Source of the DNA: Thiodiazotropha sp040507035
Lineage (GTDB): Bacteria > Pseudomonadota > Gammaproteobacteria > Chromatiales > Chromatiaceae
Direction of reading: 5' to 3'
Length of the DNA: 64,000 nucleotides
Assembly: GCA_040507035.1 (NCBI GenBank)
Contig: JBEVVR010000035.1
Coordinates: 199,497 to 263,496, forward strand
The notes under the pieces were generated by a model. It did not search any database, was not told the DNA's origin, and saw only the letters and a program-made list of their open reading frames with translations. The translations under genes were made by a program, and so were the position numbers. This document shows positions 8,325-15,761 of this stretch, piece by piece. How positions within the stretch are numbered: position 1 is the stretch's first letter; the number at the start of each line of letters is the position of its first letter.

Positions 8325-9599
8325 ATGCGAATCAACAAAAACAAGGCTTTCATGGGGATGCTGCTGCTACTGGCTATTGCGCTCGGCGCATGCGGTGGCG
8401 GTTCAAGCAGCGACACATCGAGCACCAACAGCGATCAGGCCAGCAGTCAGGATCAGACCGATCAGGATAGTACGGCCCCGGGTGATGATACCCCGGCCGA
8501 CACAACTCCCCAGGAACAGACCCCTGTCAACCAGCAACCCAACGCAACTATAAGCGCCTCACAATCATTTACATCAGGCGAGACAGTTACCCTGGATGGT
8601 TCAGGTTCCAGCGACCCCGATGCAGACGCTCTCAATTATTTGTGGAGCCAGACCCAGGGAACTTCGATCGATCTGGGAGACCTTACCAACCCAACTTTGA
8701 GTTTCATCGCTCCCGATGTCGAGCAGACCAGCAATTTCGTGTTTCAGCTCAGGGTGGATGACGGCGCCCTTTCACACAGCGCAACGATCACCATCAGCGT
8801 ATCGCCCATGGTGGACACCACACCACCCGTTATCGTCTCAAGAACACCTCAGACCAATGCCACCGATGTCGCTGTCACAACCCGTGTCAGCATCAGCTTC
8901 GATGAACCGCTGCTTGAATCCCTGATCGACGATCAAAGCCTCCAGCTCAGCCTCAATTCCACCCCGGTTTCAGGCAGTGTCAGTTATGATGCACCAAACA
9001 ACACCATTACCCTGAACCCTGACACTGCACTTACCGCAAGTACCACATACAGCGTCACCCTTGCAGACAACCTGGAGGACCAGGCGGGCAACCTGGTGGA
9101 AAGCACCAGTTGGAGTTTTACCACCGGCTCTGCATACAATCTGGGCGCAACCTCTCAAGGCACCATCGATCTCTGCATGAGCACGAGCGACAAAGAGATG
9201 CTGACCCTGGTCAACAATGCCAGGGCCGTGGCCAGGTCCTGCGGCACCACCGACTATCCCGCAGCCTCCTCGCTTGCCTGGCACTGCAACCTTGAACAGG
9301 CCGCACAAGGCCACTCCACATCGATGGCGGACAACGACTATTTCAGTCACACCGGTATCGATGGTTCCAACCCTGGGGACCGTATCTCCGCGGCCGGCTA
9401 TGTCTGGCGCACCTATGGTGAAAACATCGCCGCCGGATACAGTAGTGCAGAGAGTGCAATGAGTGCCTGGCTGGCCAGCCCGGGCCACTGCAGCAATATT
9501 ATGAATTCGGCTTTCACCGAGATGGGTCAGGCGGAAGCGAGAAACTCGGCTTCCACTTACGGAATCTACTGGACACAGAACTTCGGTGATCGCTTTTAA
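8325..9599 (+). CDS. CAP/SCP-domain lipoprotein with Ig-like domains
   Basis: 424 residues. A lipoprotein signal peptide ends in LGAC (lipid on Cys about residue 23), followed by a Ser/Asp/Gln-rich linker. Residues about 68-160 form a PKD/cadherin-like Ig fold (GSGSSDPDADALNYLWSQ). Residues about 165-270 match the bacterial Ig-like SbsA type (TPPVIVSRTPQTNATDV ... YSVTLADNLED). The last about 130 residues are a CAP/YkwD domain with the expected His residues (FSHTG; YGENIAAGY; SPGHCSNIM). It is anchored in an envelope membrane and probably displayed outside or in the periplasm. The start has no strong ribosome site; M10 is an alternative. The CAP function in bacteria is not settled. Confidence 0.88.
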   Translation: MRINKNKAFMGMLLLLAIALGACGGGSSSDTSSTNSDQASSQDQTDQDSTAPGDDTPADTTPQEQTPVNQQPNATISASQSFTSGETVTLDGSGSSDPDADALNYLWSQTQGTSIDLGDLTNPTLSFIAPDVEQTSNFVFQLRVDDGALSHSATITISVSPMVDTTPPVIVSRTPQTNATDVAVTTRVSISFDEPLLESLIDDQSLQLSLNSTPVSGSVSYDAPNNTITLNPDTALTASTTYSVTLADNLEDQAGNLVESTSWSFTTGSAYNLGATSQGTIDLCMSTSDKEMLTLVNNARAVARSCGTTDYPAASSLAWHCNLEQAAQGHSTSMADNDYFSHTGIDGSNPGDRISAAGYVWRTYGENIAAGYSSAESAMSAWLASPGHCSNIMNSAFTEMGQAEARNSASTYGIYWTQNFGDRF

Positions 9600-9614
9600 A
9601 ACAGTCCTATCTCA

Positions 9615-10292
9615 TTAGTCTGTCTGCAGCGATGTTAATGCGCTTGCCAACTGCTGTAGACGAGCAGCTACCTGTTCGGCGTGCTTCGCGCCATCATCGA
9701 GTTGCCCAAGGCCCTCTCCCTGCTGCAGCAGTGCCTCCAGCTGGTTGGCGTCAAACAGGGTGAGTGCGGCCTCGAAATCACTCTCATCAGCGCTGAGAAG
9801 AACAGGCAGGAGTTCATCCTCGGCGATCAGCGACGCCGGATCGAGCAGGTCCGCCAACAGTGGGTTTTCAAGTAATCCATAGTGTAACTGACGTGCGCTC
9901 TGTTCCTGCTGCAGCTCCTGATGTGCCAGGGTATCGTTGCCCGCCCCTTTCCACACAGAACGCATAATCACATCCACCAATTTTCTAATCGCCTCCTTGT
10001 TGGGCGCCTGATCATCGGCCAAGCGACAGGCGGTTTCATAGGCCTTGTCGAGGCGCTCCTTGAGATCCAGTATGACATCGCTCTGCTCATGGGGCCCCAA
10101 GGCGACAGCCTCACCAACAAGACTGCGTAACTCAACTATGTAGCTGACAAGCTCCTCGTGATCCAGGCGCTGGGCCTCGGTCAATTGCTCTGACGTCAGC
10201 TGGCGGGCGGTTTCCGGAAAGAGTGGATTCTCAAATTTACGCAGCAGATGGCGCTCATGCCTTCCTGGACGTTCACTAAACAACAGGTTCAT
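9615..10292 (-). CDS. Uncharacterised helical cytosolic protein
   Basis: 225 residues, not recognised. It has no signal peptide or membrane span, is rich in Leu, Glu, Gln and Asp, and is predicted almost entirely helical. The start region has several Arg and His residues. It converges with the CAP lipoprotein (15-base gap) and is divergent from the first microprotein gene, sharing with it the 10293-10581 intergenic space that holds an FNR-like box and a terminator-like hairpin. A role in the same low-oxygen response is possible but unproven. Confidence 0.6.
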   Translation of the reverse strand: MNLLFSERPGRHERHLLRKFENPLFPETARQLTSEQLTEAQRLDHEELVSYIVELRSLVGEAVALGPHEQSDVILDLKERLDKAYETACRLADDQAPNKEAIRKLVDVIMRSVWKGAGNDTLAHQELQQEQSARQLHYGLLENPLLADLLDPASLIAEDELLPVLLSADESDFEAALTLFDANQLEALLQQGEGLGQLDDGAKHAEQVAARLQQLASALTSLQTD

Positions 10293-10404
10293 GGTTTTCC
10301 CTGAATAGAAGGGGATTGAACGTCTTTTTTATCATGAAACAGACAATAATGGGCAGATCTCGGTCAGTTCGCATTGATAAAACGCAAACCGATATATTTT
10401 TAAT

Positions 10405-10440
10405 GAAAAAACCCTTCAACGCAGGCTCTCAGGCGTTGAA
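10405..10440 (-). terminator. Terminator-like hairpin, minus strand
   Basis: Read on the minus strand, TTCAACGC (10440-10433) pairs with GCGTTGAA (10422-10415) across a 10-base loop and is followed by GGG and six T residues. It lies upstream of the uncharacterised gene at 9615-10292, so it is either an attenuator in that gene's leader or the end of a transcript arriving from the hemerythrin direction. It could block read-through toward that gene. Confidence 0.55.
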
Positions 10441-10454
10441 TAACGACCGATTTA

Positions 10455-10496
10455 TTGATGTAAATCAGTTGTTTCTATAAAAAGAGCAATTACCCT
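10455..10496 (+). promoter_or_regulatory. FNR/Anr-type box and promoter for microprotein 1
   Basis: TTGAT-GTAA-ATCAG at 10455-10468 matches the FNR/Anr consensus TTGAT-N4-ATCAA in nine of ten positions. A minus-10-like TACCCT sits at 10491-10496, putting the predicted start at about 10503 and the box centre at about -41.5, the class II activator position. The first microprotein gene starts 79 bases further on. The same box-to-minus-10 distance is seen at the hemerythrin promoter. Confidence 0.6.
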
Positions 10497-10581
10497 ACTT
10501 TTTCGCGGTCTTTACTGCGCGGCTTGAAAATCGGGTTGCATCAACTTTTTATGGTCAGTGTCAATGTAGGAGGACAACACC

Positions 10582-10662
10582 ATGTTAGGTAGCGATAAAG
10601 CAATCATAGGAGCCACAGCCATTCTGATACTGGGCATTGTCGCCGCGGTTATGCTTGGCTGA
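10582..10662 (+). CDS. 26-residue single-span membrane microprotein (copy 1)
   Basis: Too short for routine gene calling. The ATG at 10582 has a strong AGGAGG at 10568-10573, eight bases upstream, and the frame ends in TGA. The peptide begins MLGSDKAIIG, continues as an Ala/Ile/Leu/Val-rich helix and ends VMLG: essentially one short transmembrane segment. A paralogue at 11489-11569 shares 20 of 26 residues, while 15 of those 20 conserved codons differ synonymously, which is strong evidence that it is translated and under selection. I do not recognise the family. Small subunits of respiratory oxidases are similar in size and shape. The FNR-like promoter and hemerythrin neighbour suggest a low-oxygen role. 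Confidence 0.85.
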   Translation: MLGSDKAIIGATAILILGIVAAVMLG

Positions 10663-10668
10663 TCGAGA

Positions 10669-10700
10669 AGAGGGCGGTGGATGAGGAACCACCGCCCTCT
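10669..10700. other. Perfect 12-bp hairpin after microprotein 1
   Basis: AGAGGGCGGTGG (10669-10680) and CCACCGCCCTCT (10689-10700) pair perfectly around an eight-base loop, starting seven bases after the microprotein stop. No T-run follows on either strand, so it is not a canonical intrinsic terminator; it may protect the 3' end of a short mRNA. It also lies downstream of the hemerythrin stop on the other strand. Confidence 0.7.
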
Positions 10701-10732
10701 AAAAAAGCAAACGCCATAACCTCAAACAGCGC

Positions 10733-11167
10733 TTACATCACCTGACTCAGAAAGAGTGCGGTTGCCCTGTCCATGCTCTTCACATGCTGGTCGAACCAGG
10801 CCCGCCACTCATTGAAGATGAAATCGGCCAAGTCTTCCAATGACTGCTCCCTGGTCCATAGCGCCTGAACTGTCTCCAGCTTTGCAAGCACTTGTGCATG
10901 TTCTGCCTTATGCACGGGGTAGGGGGGGAAGCCGTGACTCTCCATCAACCTGTTTTCACCCTCAAAATGGTCCCGGGTATGGTCCACCCAGCCATCCACC
11001 GAGTCGCCGATACGTTGCAGATCGGGTTGACCCTCTAAACCCTGTATCAGCAGTTCACCCAGGCGGTTGATCAATGCAACCTCTTCCAAATGAACTTCGT
11101 TCATCGAATTCTGGGCAACGCGGGGCATTGCGGAGGGATCAACGACAGGGAGCATATATCGGCCCAC
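10733..11167 (-). CDS. Hemerythrin-like O2-binding protein
   Basis: 144 residues from a GTG at 11167; ATG at 11155 is equally possible, neither having a strong ribosome site. The diiron ligands of bacteriohemerythrin are visible: an early His (NEVHLEE), HxxxE (HFEGE), HxxxH (HKAEH) and HxxxxD (HVKSMD). It is a single-domain cytosolic protein that probably binds, stores or senses O2. Its promoter carries a perfect FNR/Anr box, so expression is expected to rise at low oxygen. It is enclosed by two paralogous membrane microprotein genes on the opposite strand. Confidence 0.92.
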   Translation of the reverse strand: MGRYMLPVVDPSAMPRVAQNSMNEVHLEEVALINRLGELLIQGLEGQPDLQRIGDSVDGWVDHTRDHFEGENRLMESHGFPPYPVHKAEHAQVLAKLETVQALWTREQSLEDLADFIFNEWRAWFDQHVKSMDRATALFLSQVM

Positions 11168-11488
11168 GACAGGTTCTCACGTAATCGGTTTTGAGGACGG
11201 AAATGCTAGACCATTAGTGCTGGTTTACCCTTGATTTCGATCAAATACGATTAGCCTGCGTTGGCATGAGACACAACAACACGTGGCAAAGCGGTACATC
11301 ATATTGCCATGCATATATTGGGGTAATTCAAGACAATCCTTGAAATTTTACTGATCGGCACTAGTTATTAAGTCAAGGGCTGGCGGAGAAGCGTTCACAG
11401 CCCCTAGCACCAAACCAAATTGGCTGTTAATCGATTAAATAACGAGCCGTATTTAGTCATCACCCAAGAGACATGGAGGCGATAAACT
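11168..11488. other. Divergent regulatory region, hemerythrin / microprotein 2
   Basis: Besides the FNR box, this 321-base gap holds two further palindromes on the microprotein 2 side: TTCAAG-ACAATC-CTTGAA (11327-11344) and TTAATCGATTAA (11427-11438). Either could be an operator for microprotein 2; I do not recognise the cognate regulator. No additional coding frame was found. Confidence 0.45.
11203..11244 (-). promoter_or_regulatory. Perfect FNR/Anr box and promoter for hemerythrin
   Basis: TTGAT-TTCG-ATCAA at 11231-11244 is a perfect FNR/Anr palindrome. On the minus strand a TAGCAT minus-10 lies at 11208-11203, giving a start near 11196 and the box centred at about -41.5, as in class II FNR-activated promoters. 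The hemerythrin start is about 30 bases downstream. The palindrome could also act on the divergent microprotein 2 gene, though at 245 bases from its ATG this is less likely. Confidence 0.8.
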
Positions 11489-11569
11489 ATGTTAGGCAGT
11501 AATCACGCAATGATTGGCGCAATCGCGATAATTATCCTCGGTATTGTGGCATCGGTAATGCTCGGTTAG
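11489..11569 (+). CDS. 26-residue single-span membrane microprotein (copy 2)
   Basis: Paralogue of the microprotein at 10582-10662: same length, starting MLGSNHAMIG and ending VMLG, 20 of 26 residues identical. Substitutions are D5N, K6H, I8M, T12I, L15I and A22S, mostly conservative. GGAGG at 11475-11479 lies nine bases before the ATG. The polar head (SNH here, SDK in copy 1) is the part that differs most, so the two may have distinct partners. A perfect 14-bp hairpin follows directly after the stop. Family not recognised. Confidence 0.85.
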   Translation: MLGSNHAMIGAIAIIILGIVASVMLG

Positions 11570-11575
11570 GCATTG

Positions 11576-11612
11576 GCCGCCGGTGACAGTCAATTTTGCT
11601 GTCACCGGCGGC
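11576..11612. other. Perfect 14-bp hairpin after microprotein 2
   Basis: GCCGCCGGTGACAG (11576-11589) pairs perfectly with CTGTCACCGGCGGC (11599-11612), starting six bases after the microprotein stop. As with copy 1 there is no T-run, but the same gene-stop-hairpin layout is kept although the stem sequences are unrelated, which suggests the structure itself matters. Confidence 0.7.
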
Positions 11613-11682
11613 AGAGAATCTGAGATTGGCGTTAAACGCTGCTTCGCTATCGATTAGTTATCGCCATGAGTGTTAACAGGCC

Positions 11683-12570
11683 CTAGCAACCGATATCGGT
11701 ATCAGCATCGAATCCTGGATTTATCGCCTCATAGAGGGAGGAGTAGTCCTCATTCCCATAGCCTGCCTCCTGGCCACTGAGCAGTACCTTCAAGGTTGCA
11801 TTCGCGATCTCTCCATTGATCCCCGACGATTCCGCGACCTGTTGAAACAGGGTAAGGTCCTTGATCAAGTGCCTCAAGGGGAAATTGGGATTACTGTAGT
11901 CGTGCTCCATGAATTTTTTCAGCTTCTTGTCGAATGTGGGGGCATAGAGGGCGCTTTGGCGTAACAGCTTCATAAACTGCTCCACTTCCACGCCTTGAGA
12001 CCTGATCAATCCCAGGCTCTGGGAAAACCCTGCTGTCAGTGACGCAATCAGCTGGTTCATGGCCAGTTTTACCGCGCAACCCTTGCCTACCGCCCCCAGA
12101 TACTCCACCTCCTTGCCGAGCCCCCGCAACATCAACAGCGTCTGATGATAGGCGGCCTCTGAACCAGCCGTCATAATGATCAACTCCCCGGCCTTGGCCT
12201 CGGGTATACTCCCCAAGACCGGGGTTTCAAGATAGTCACCACCGGCCGCCGCTACCCTGTCTCCCAGGTCCCTGCTCTCTTGTGGGGAGATGGTGCCCAT
12301 CTGCAGCACTGTTTTACCTTCGATGAGCGGTGTTACAGAACTGTCGAACAACACCTCGTCTATGGCTGCGGCATCACTAAGCGTGAGTAGCAGCACCTCT
12401 CCGGCAGCCACTGTCTCGGCGAGTGATGGCTCAACCGACAAGCCCTCATCATTTGCCAGCCTCAATCGCTCCTGGGAGCGGTTCCAGACAACAACGTCAT
12501 GGCCACAATGAACCAACCTGTGGGCGATGGGAAGCCCCATCAAACCCAAACCTAATAGTGCAACTTTCAT
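11683..12570 (-). CDS. NAD(P)-dependent beta-hydroxyacid dehydrogenase family
   Basis: 295 residues. The N-terminal Rossmann fold has GLGLMGLPIA (residues 7-16). The substrate-binding stretch resembles the DxPVxGS motif of 3-hydroxyisobutyrate dehydrogenases (ETPVLGSIPEAKAG), and a catalytic-Lys region follows (GKGCAVKLAMNQL). Members reduce or oxidise short hydroxyacids or semialdehydes (tartronate, succinic semialdehyde, 3-hydroxyisobutyrate). Succinic-semialdehyde/glyoxylate reductases of the GLYR type are the nearest in overall look. It lies 17 bases downstream of hemE on the same strand and is probably co-transcribed. Substrate not determined. Confidence 0.85.
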   Translation of the reverse strand: MKVALLGLGLMGLPIAHRLVHCGHDVVVWNRSQERLRLANDEGLSVEPSLAETVAAGEVLLLTLSDAAAIDEVLFDSSVTPLIEGKTVLQMGTISPQESRDLGDRVAAAGGDYLETPVLGSIPEAKAGELIIMTAGSEAAYHQTLLMLRGLGKEVEYLGAVGKGCAVKLAMNQLIASLTAGFSQSLGLIRSQGVEVEQFMKLLRQSALYAPTFDKKLKKFMEHDYSNPNFPLRHLIKDLTLFQQVAESSGINGEIANATLKVLLSGQEAGYGNEDYSSLYEAINPGFDADTDIGC

Positions 12571-12587
12571 GCTTATACCCTCAAGGG

Positions 12588-13658
12588 TTAGTCGGCCGAA
12601 TGATAGGGACGACTTAATTCATGCACCGCCTCGATGAAGACACCTGCGCGTTCAGGGTCGATCTCCGGATGAATCCCATGACCAAGATTGAAGACATGAC
12701 CACTCCCCTTGCCAAAGCTGGCCAGAACCTGTGCCACCTCTTCCCTGATCCTTTGCGGGGATGCATAGAGGGTACAGGGATCGAGATTGCCCTGCAGGGC
12801 CACCCTGTCACCCACCCGGCGCCTGGCATCGGCGAGACTCAATGTCCAGTCGATACCCAAGGCATCACATCCGCTCTGTGCCATCTGTTCCAACCAGAAC
12901 CCTCCGCCCTTGGTAAACAGGATGCAAGGTACTTTACGCCCCTCTGCCTCGCGCCTCAGGCCTCGCAAGATCCGGCGCATATATTCCAGGGAGTAGGCTT
13001 CATAGTGCTGTGGCGTCAGTACACCGCCCCAGGTGTCGAAGATCATCACTGCCTGGGCTCCCGCATCGATTTGGGCATTCAGATAGGCGGTTACTGCTTC
13101 AGCGATCTTGCTCAACAGACGATGCATCAACGCCGGGCGATCGAACATCATCCCCTTTACCTTGGAGAAATTCTTGGTGCCACCCCCTTCGACCATATAG
13201 GTCGCCAGGGTCCAGGGGCTGCCGCTGAATCCGATCAGCGGTACCCGCCCCTGCAACTCACGGCGGATGGTGCGCACCGCATCCATGACATATCCCAGGT
13301 CATCTTCCATGTCCGGCACACCCAATGCGTCCACCGCGGCTTCATCTCGTATCGGCCGCTCGAAGTGAGGACCCTCTCCCTCGGTGAAGTAGAGGCCCAA
13401 TCCCATGGCATCGGGAACGGTAAGAATATCGGAAAAGAGTATCGCCGCATCAAGTGGATAACGATCCAAGGGCTGAATAGTGACTTCACAGGCCAGGTCG
13501 GGATTCCGGCACAGGTCCATGAAGCTTCCAGCCTTGCTCCTGGTGGCCCGGTACTCGGGTAGATAACGTCCGGCCTGGCGCATCATCCAAACCGGTGTCA
13601 TATCCACCGGCTCACGGCAGAGCGCCCGCAACAATCGGTCATTTTTCAACATGGTCAC
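12588..13658 (-). CDS. hemE: Uroporphyrinogen decarboxylase
   Basis: 356 residues, full length for HemE. Near the N-terminus is the RxPxWxMRQAGRY-type signature (PVWMMRQAGRYLPEYR), which binds the substrate propionates, followed by FSDILTVPDAMGLGLYF, which holds the catalytic Asp. It converts uroporphyrinogen III to coproporphyrinogen III in haem synthesis in the cytosol. The TTG codon three bases upstream could be ignored; ATG follows immediately. The downstream dehydrogenase probably shares its transcript. Confidence 0.97.
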   Translation of the reverse strand: MTMLKNDRLLRALCREPVDMTPVWMMRQAGRYLPEYRATRSKAGSFMDLCRNPDLACEVTIQPLDRYPLDAAILFSDILTVPDAMGLGLYFTEGEGPHFERPIRDEAAVDALGVPDMEDDLGYVMDAVRTIRRELQGRVPLIGFSGSPWTLATYMVEGGGTKNFSKVKGMMFDRPALMHRLLSKIAEAVTAYLNAQIDAGAQAVMIFDTWGGVLTPQHYEAYSLEYMRRILRGLRREAEGRKVPCILFTKGGGFWLEQMAQSGCDALGIDWTLSLADARRRVGDRVALQGNLDPCTLYASPQRIREEVAQVLASFGKGSGHVFNLGHGIHPEIDPERAGVFIEAVHELSRPYHSAD

Positions 13659-13860
13659 AGAAAGATATCCTTAGCTATGATTTGCAAAAACAGGGAACGG
13701 CCGATTGTACACGCAAACACGCCGCTCTTCCTTTCTCACGATAGCAGTATTCATTTGGCCAAGGCGCCATATTCCGTCAGCAATGTTGCGACGACACCAT
13801 TTCCGAGCCTATCACTGTGTGGGATACTATTGCCTCACTCCATATAGCTATCGATAGGCC

Positions 13861-14817
13861 ATGACACCAGTAAAACAGATTATTCTAGCCAAAAAGGACG
13901 CCTTGGCAGCGACAGTCACCGAACCGCTGTCACTGCTTGCGAAAAAGTGCATGTCCGTATGGGATGATATCGATAACTTGGACCAGGTTTTACTCGATCA
14001 CATCGATCAGATCACCAACTGTGAATTTCTCTATGCCTGGGACCTGGAGGGCATAGAGATCTCTTCCCTGATCATGCCCGGCGGAGCGGACGAAGGCTGG
14101 CGGGGCAGGGACCTCTCCAAACGCCCCTACCTGAAAAACAACCTCCCTTTCAAGGGCATCATGCTCTCCTCCGTCTATCACAGCCAATTCTCCCATCGAG
14201 AGTGCGTCACCGCACTGCAGGCGGTGCGAAAGGGGGGGGAATTACTGGGTTTCATTGCCGCTGACTTCTCCCTCGACAAGCTCACTGCCGACGAAAACCT
14301 GGACAGCGAACCGCAGCACTGGCAGCAGTTCAAAGGTGACCCCGCGGTGCGCGGCACCCTGTTCATGCAACAAAGAATCCAGAGCCGCCTGGATGAAGAC
14401 ATCGACTCAGTGCACGCGACCATCTACGATTTGATGACCCAGCATGGGATTTTCCATTGTAAAATTCACTACTCCAGTGGCCGTTGCTCGTTCTGGGTAG
14501 TTAACGATCCCTACACCTACCAGGTGCACGGGGTTGATGAGATAGTCGATCCTGACATAGTCCTGGCCTACCCCCTCCACCGCTTTCCGCAGAGGGCGAA
14601 GGTGCAACCGGAACAGATTCGCGAAGTGTTTGCCGAGTTCAAGGCGTTGCGTTTTGCCGATGAGACAATCTACCTGCGTAGTGCCTCTATCAACATCATG
14701 AACGGTATGCTCGGCCTGACATTCTCCTGCGACGGCTCCCACTACATGCCAGTGGAAGAGTTTATCGAGAAGAACCTGGGATTCTGGCTCGGTGAGTTTG
14801 CCTCAGACAGAAAGTAG
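13861..14817 (+). CDS. PDC/dCache-like sensor protein without output domain
   Basis: 318 residues with no signal peptide or membrane span. Residues about 55-150 resemble a PDC (Cache-type) ligand-binding domain, including the typical GRDLSKRPYLKN segment and a following LLGFIAADFSLDKL strand pair. The C-terminal half (FHCKIHYSSGRCSFWVVNDPYTYQVHGVDEIVD) is not recognised. Most PDC domains are extracytoplasmic receptors with kinase or cyclase outputs; a soluble, output-less version probably works with a partner. It converges with the diiron metallo-beta-lactamase-fold gene, eight bases away. Confidence 0.65.
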   Translation: MTPVKQIILAKKDALAATVTEPLSLLAKKCMSVWDDIDNLDQVLLDHIDQITNCEFLYAWDLEGIEISSLIMPGGADEGWRGRDLSKRPYLKNNLPFKGIMLSSVYHSQFSHRECVTALQAVRKGGELLGFIAADFSLDKLTADENLDSEPQHWQQFKGDPAVRGTLFMQQRIQSRLDEDIDSVHATIYDLMTQHGIFHCKIHYSSGRCSFWVVNDPYTYQVHGVDEIVDPDIVLAYPLHRFPQRAKVQPEQIREVFAEFKALRFADETIYLRSASINIMNGMLGLTFSCDGSHYMPVEEFIEKNLGFWLGEFASDRK

Positions 14818-14825
14818 CCGAATAC

Positions 14826-15584
14826 TCAAGGCAGGCGATAGTTGTTTTGGGTTACCAAATCAACACCGCACTCCAGTCCATCGATCCAATTGATAAACTC
14901 ATTCACCACCTTCTTACCCACGAATGCTCGGCCATGTTGCGGCACGATCATGTCGATTTCGAGCTGGCGAACCATATTTGCCCACAGATTACAGACCTTA
15001 TTGGAGTTCATGTAGCGGCGGTGGAACCCCTCCATATAAGGGAGAACCTCGGAGAGTTTTTTCACCGGTGCGTTCAAGTCACCCGGAGGAAGATTTGCAC
15101 CGAGATCACCCGAGAACAGAATCCGGCTGACCGGGTCATAGAACTGGAAATTGCCCTCTGCATGGAGAAAATGGGCCGGTACTGCCATCAGGCGTATATT
15201 GCCCAGCTCAAGATTAATGCCTTCATCAGGTATCGCCACCACCCTGTCCACCAGACGTCCTGGGCGGGTGAAGTGAGGAATGAAGCGCTCCCACAAGGCA
15301 GGGACCACCACTTTGCAATCTGTACCGACCAACCACTTGTTTACCGAGGCGACGATATCCGGATCCTGGTGTGAAGCGATGACATAGTCCAGTCTCTTCA
15401 CATTCATATAGTCGCTAATGGCCATGAAAAGCCGGGAATAGGTCAATTCGCCACCAGGGTCGATCAGCGCGGCGTGTTGATGATCATAGATCAGAAATTG
15501 GTTTGCCTGAACCGCTTCGCCCGACACCAGATCCCTGAATGCCACACAGATGTGACTACCATTGTTAAATAACTCAACTGACAT
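14826..15584 (-). CDS. Metallo-beta-lactamase-fold diiron protein (FprA/ODP-like)
   Basis: 252 residues. Similar to the N-terminal oxygen-binding diiron domain of flavodiiron proteins but lacking the flavodoxin domain. Visible metal-site motifs are SHQDPD (the HxExD-type ligand set, with Asp for Glu), a His at AHFLHAEGN, the bridging Asp in FSGDLGA and PQHG near the C-terminus. Stand-alone ODP domains have been described as O2/NO-binding sensors in chemotaxis and c-di-GMP signalling. The nearby PDC-sensor gene converges with it. Function is inferred only from the fold. Confidence 0.82.
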   Translation of the reverse strand: MSVELFNNGSHICVAFRDLVSGEAVQANQFLIYDHQHAALIDPGGELTYSRLFMAISDYMNVKRLDYVIASHQDPDIVASVNKWLVGTDCKVVVPALWERFIPHFTRPGRLVDRVVAIPDEGINLELGNIRLMAVPAHFLHAEGNFQFYDPVSRILFSGDLGANLPPGDLNAPVKKLSEVLPYMEGFHRRYMNSNKVCNLWANMVRQLEIDMIVPQHGRAFVGKKVVNEFINWIDGLECGVDLVTQNNYRLP

Positions 15585-15761
15585 AATTTCTAATACGTCT
15601 ATAAATTACAGATGCGAATATGGCCGAAAGTCACTGAAGCCATGTCCAATATAGGCCTGTTATCGACAATACTTGAAAAAGCTTAACCATATCAATATAT
15701 ATTTCAATAAAATTTCTGCCCGCTAATGAATAAACACTCGCTAATGGATAGCTGAAACCCT

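Noticed and set aside
15585..15761. FNR-like box upstream of the diiron MBL gene (TTAAC...ATCAA near 15683)
   Set aside because: Half-site spacing is 13 rather than 14 bases and the left half-site is wrong.
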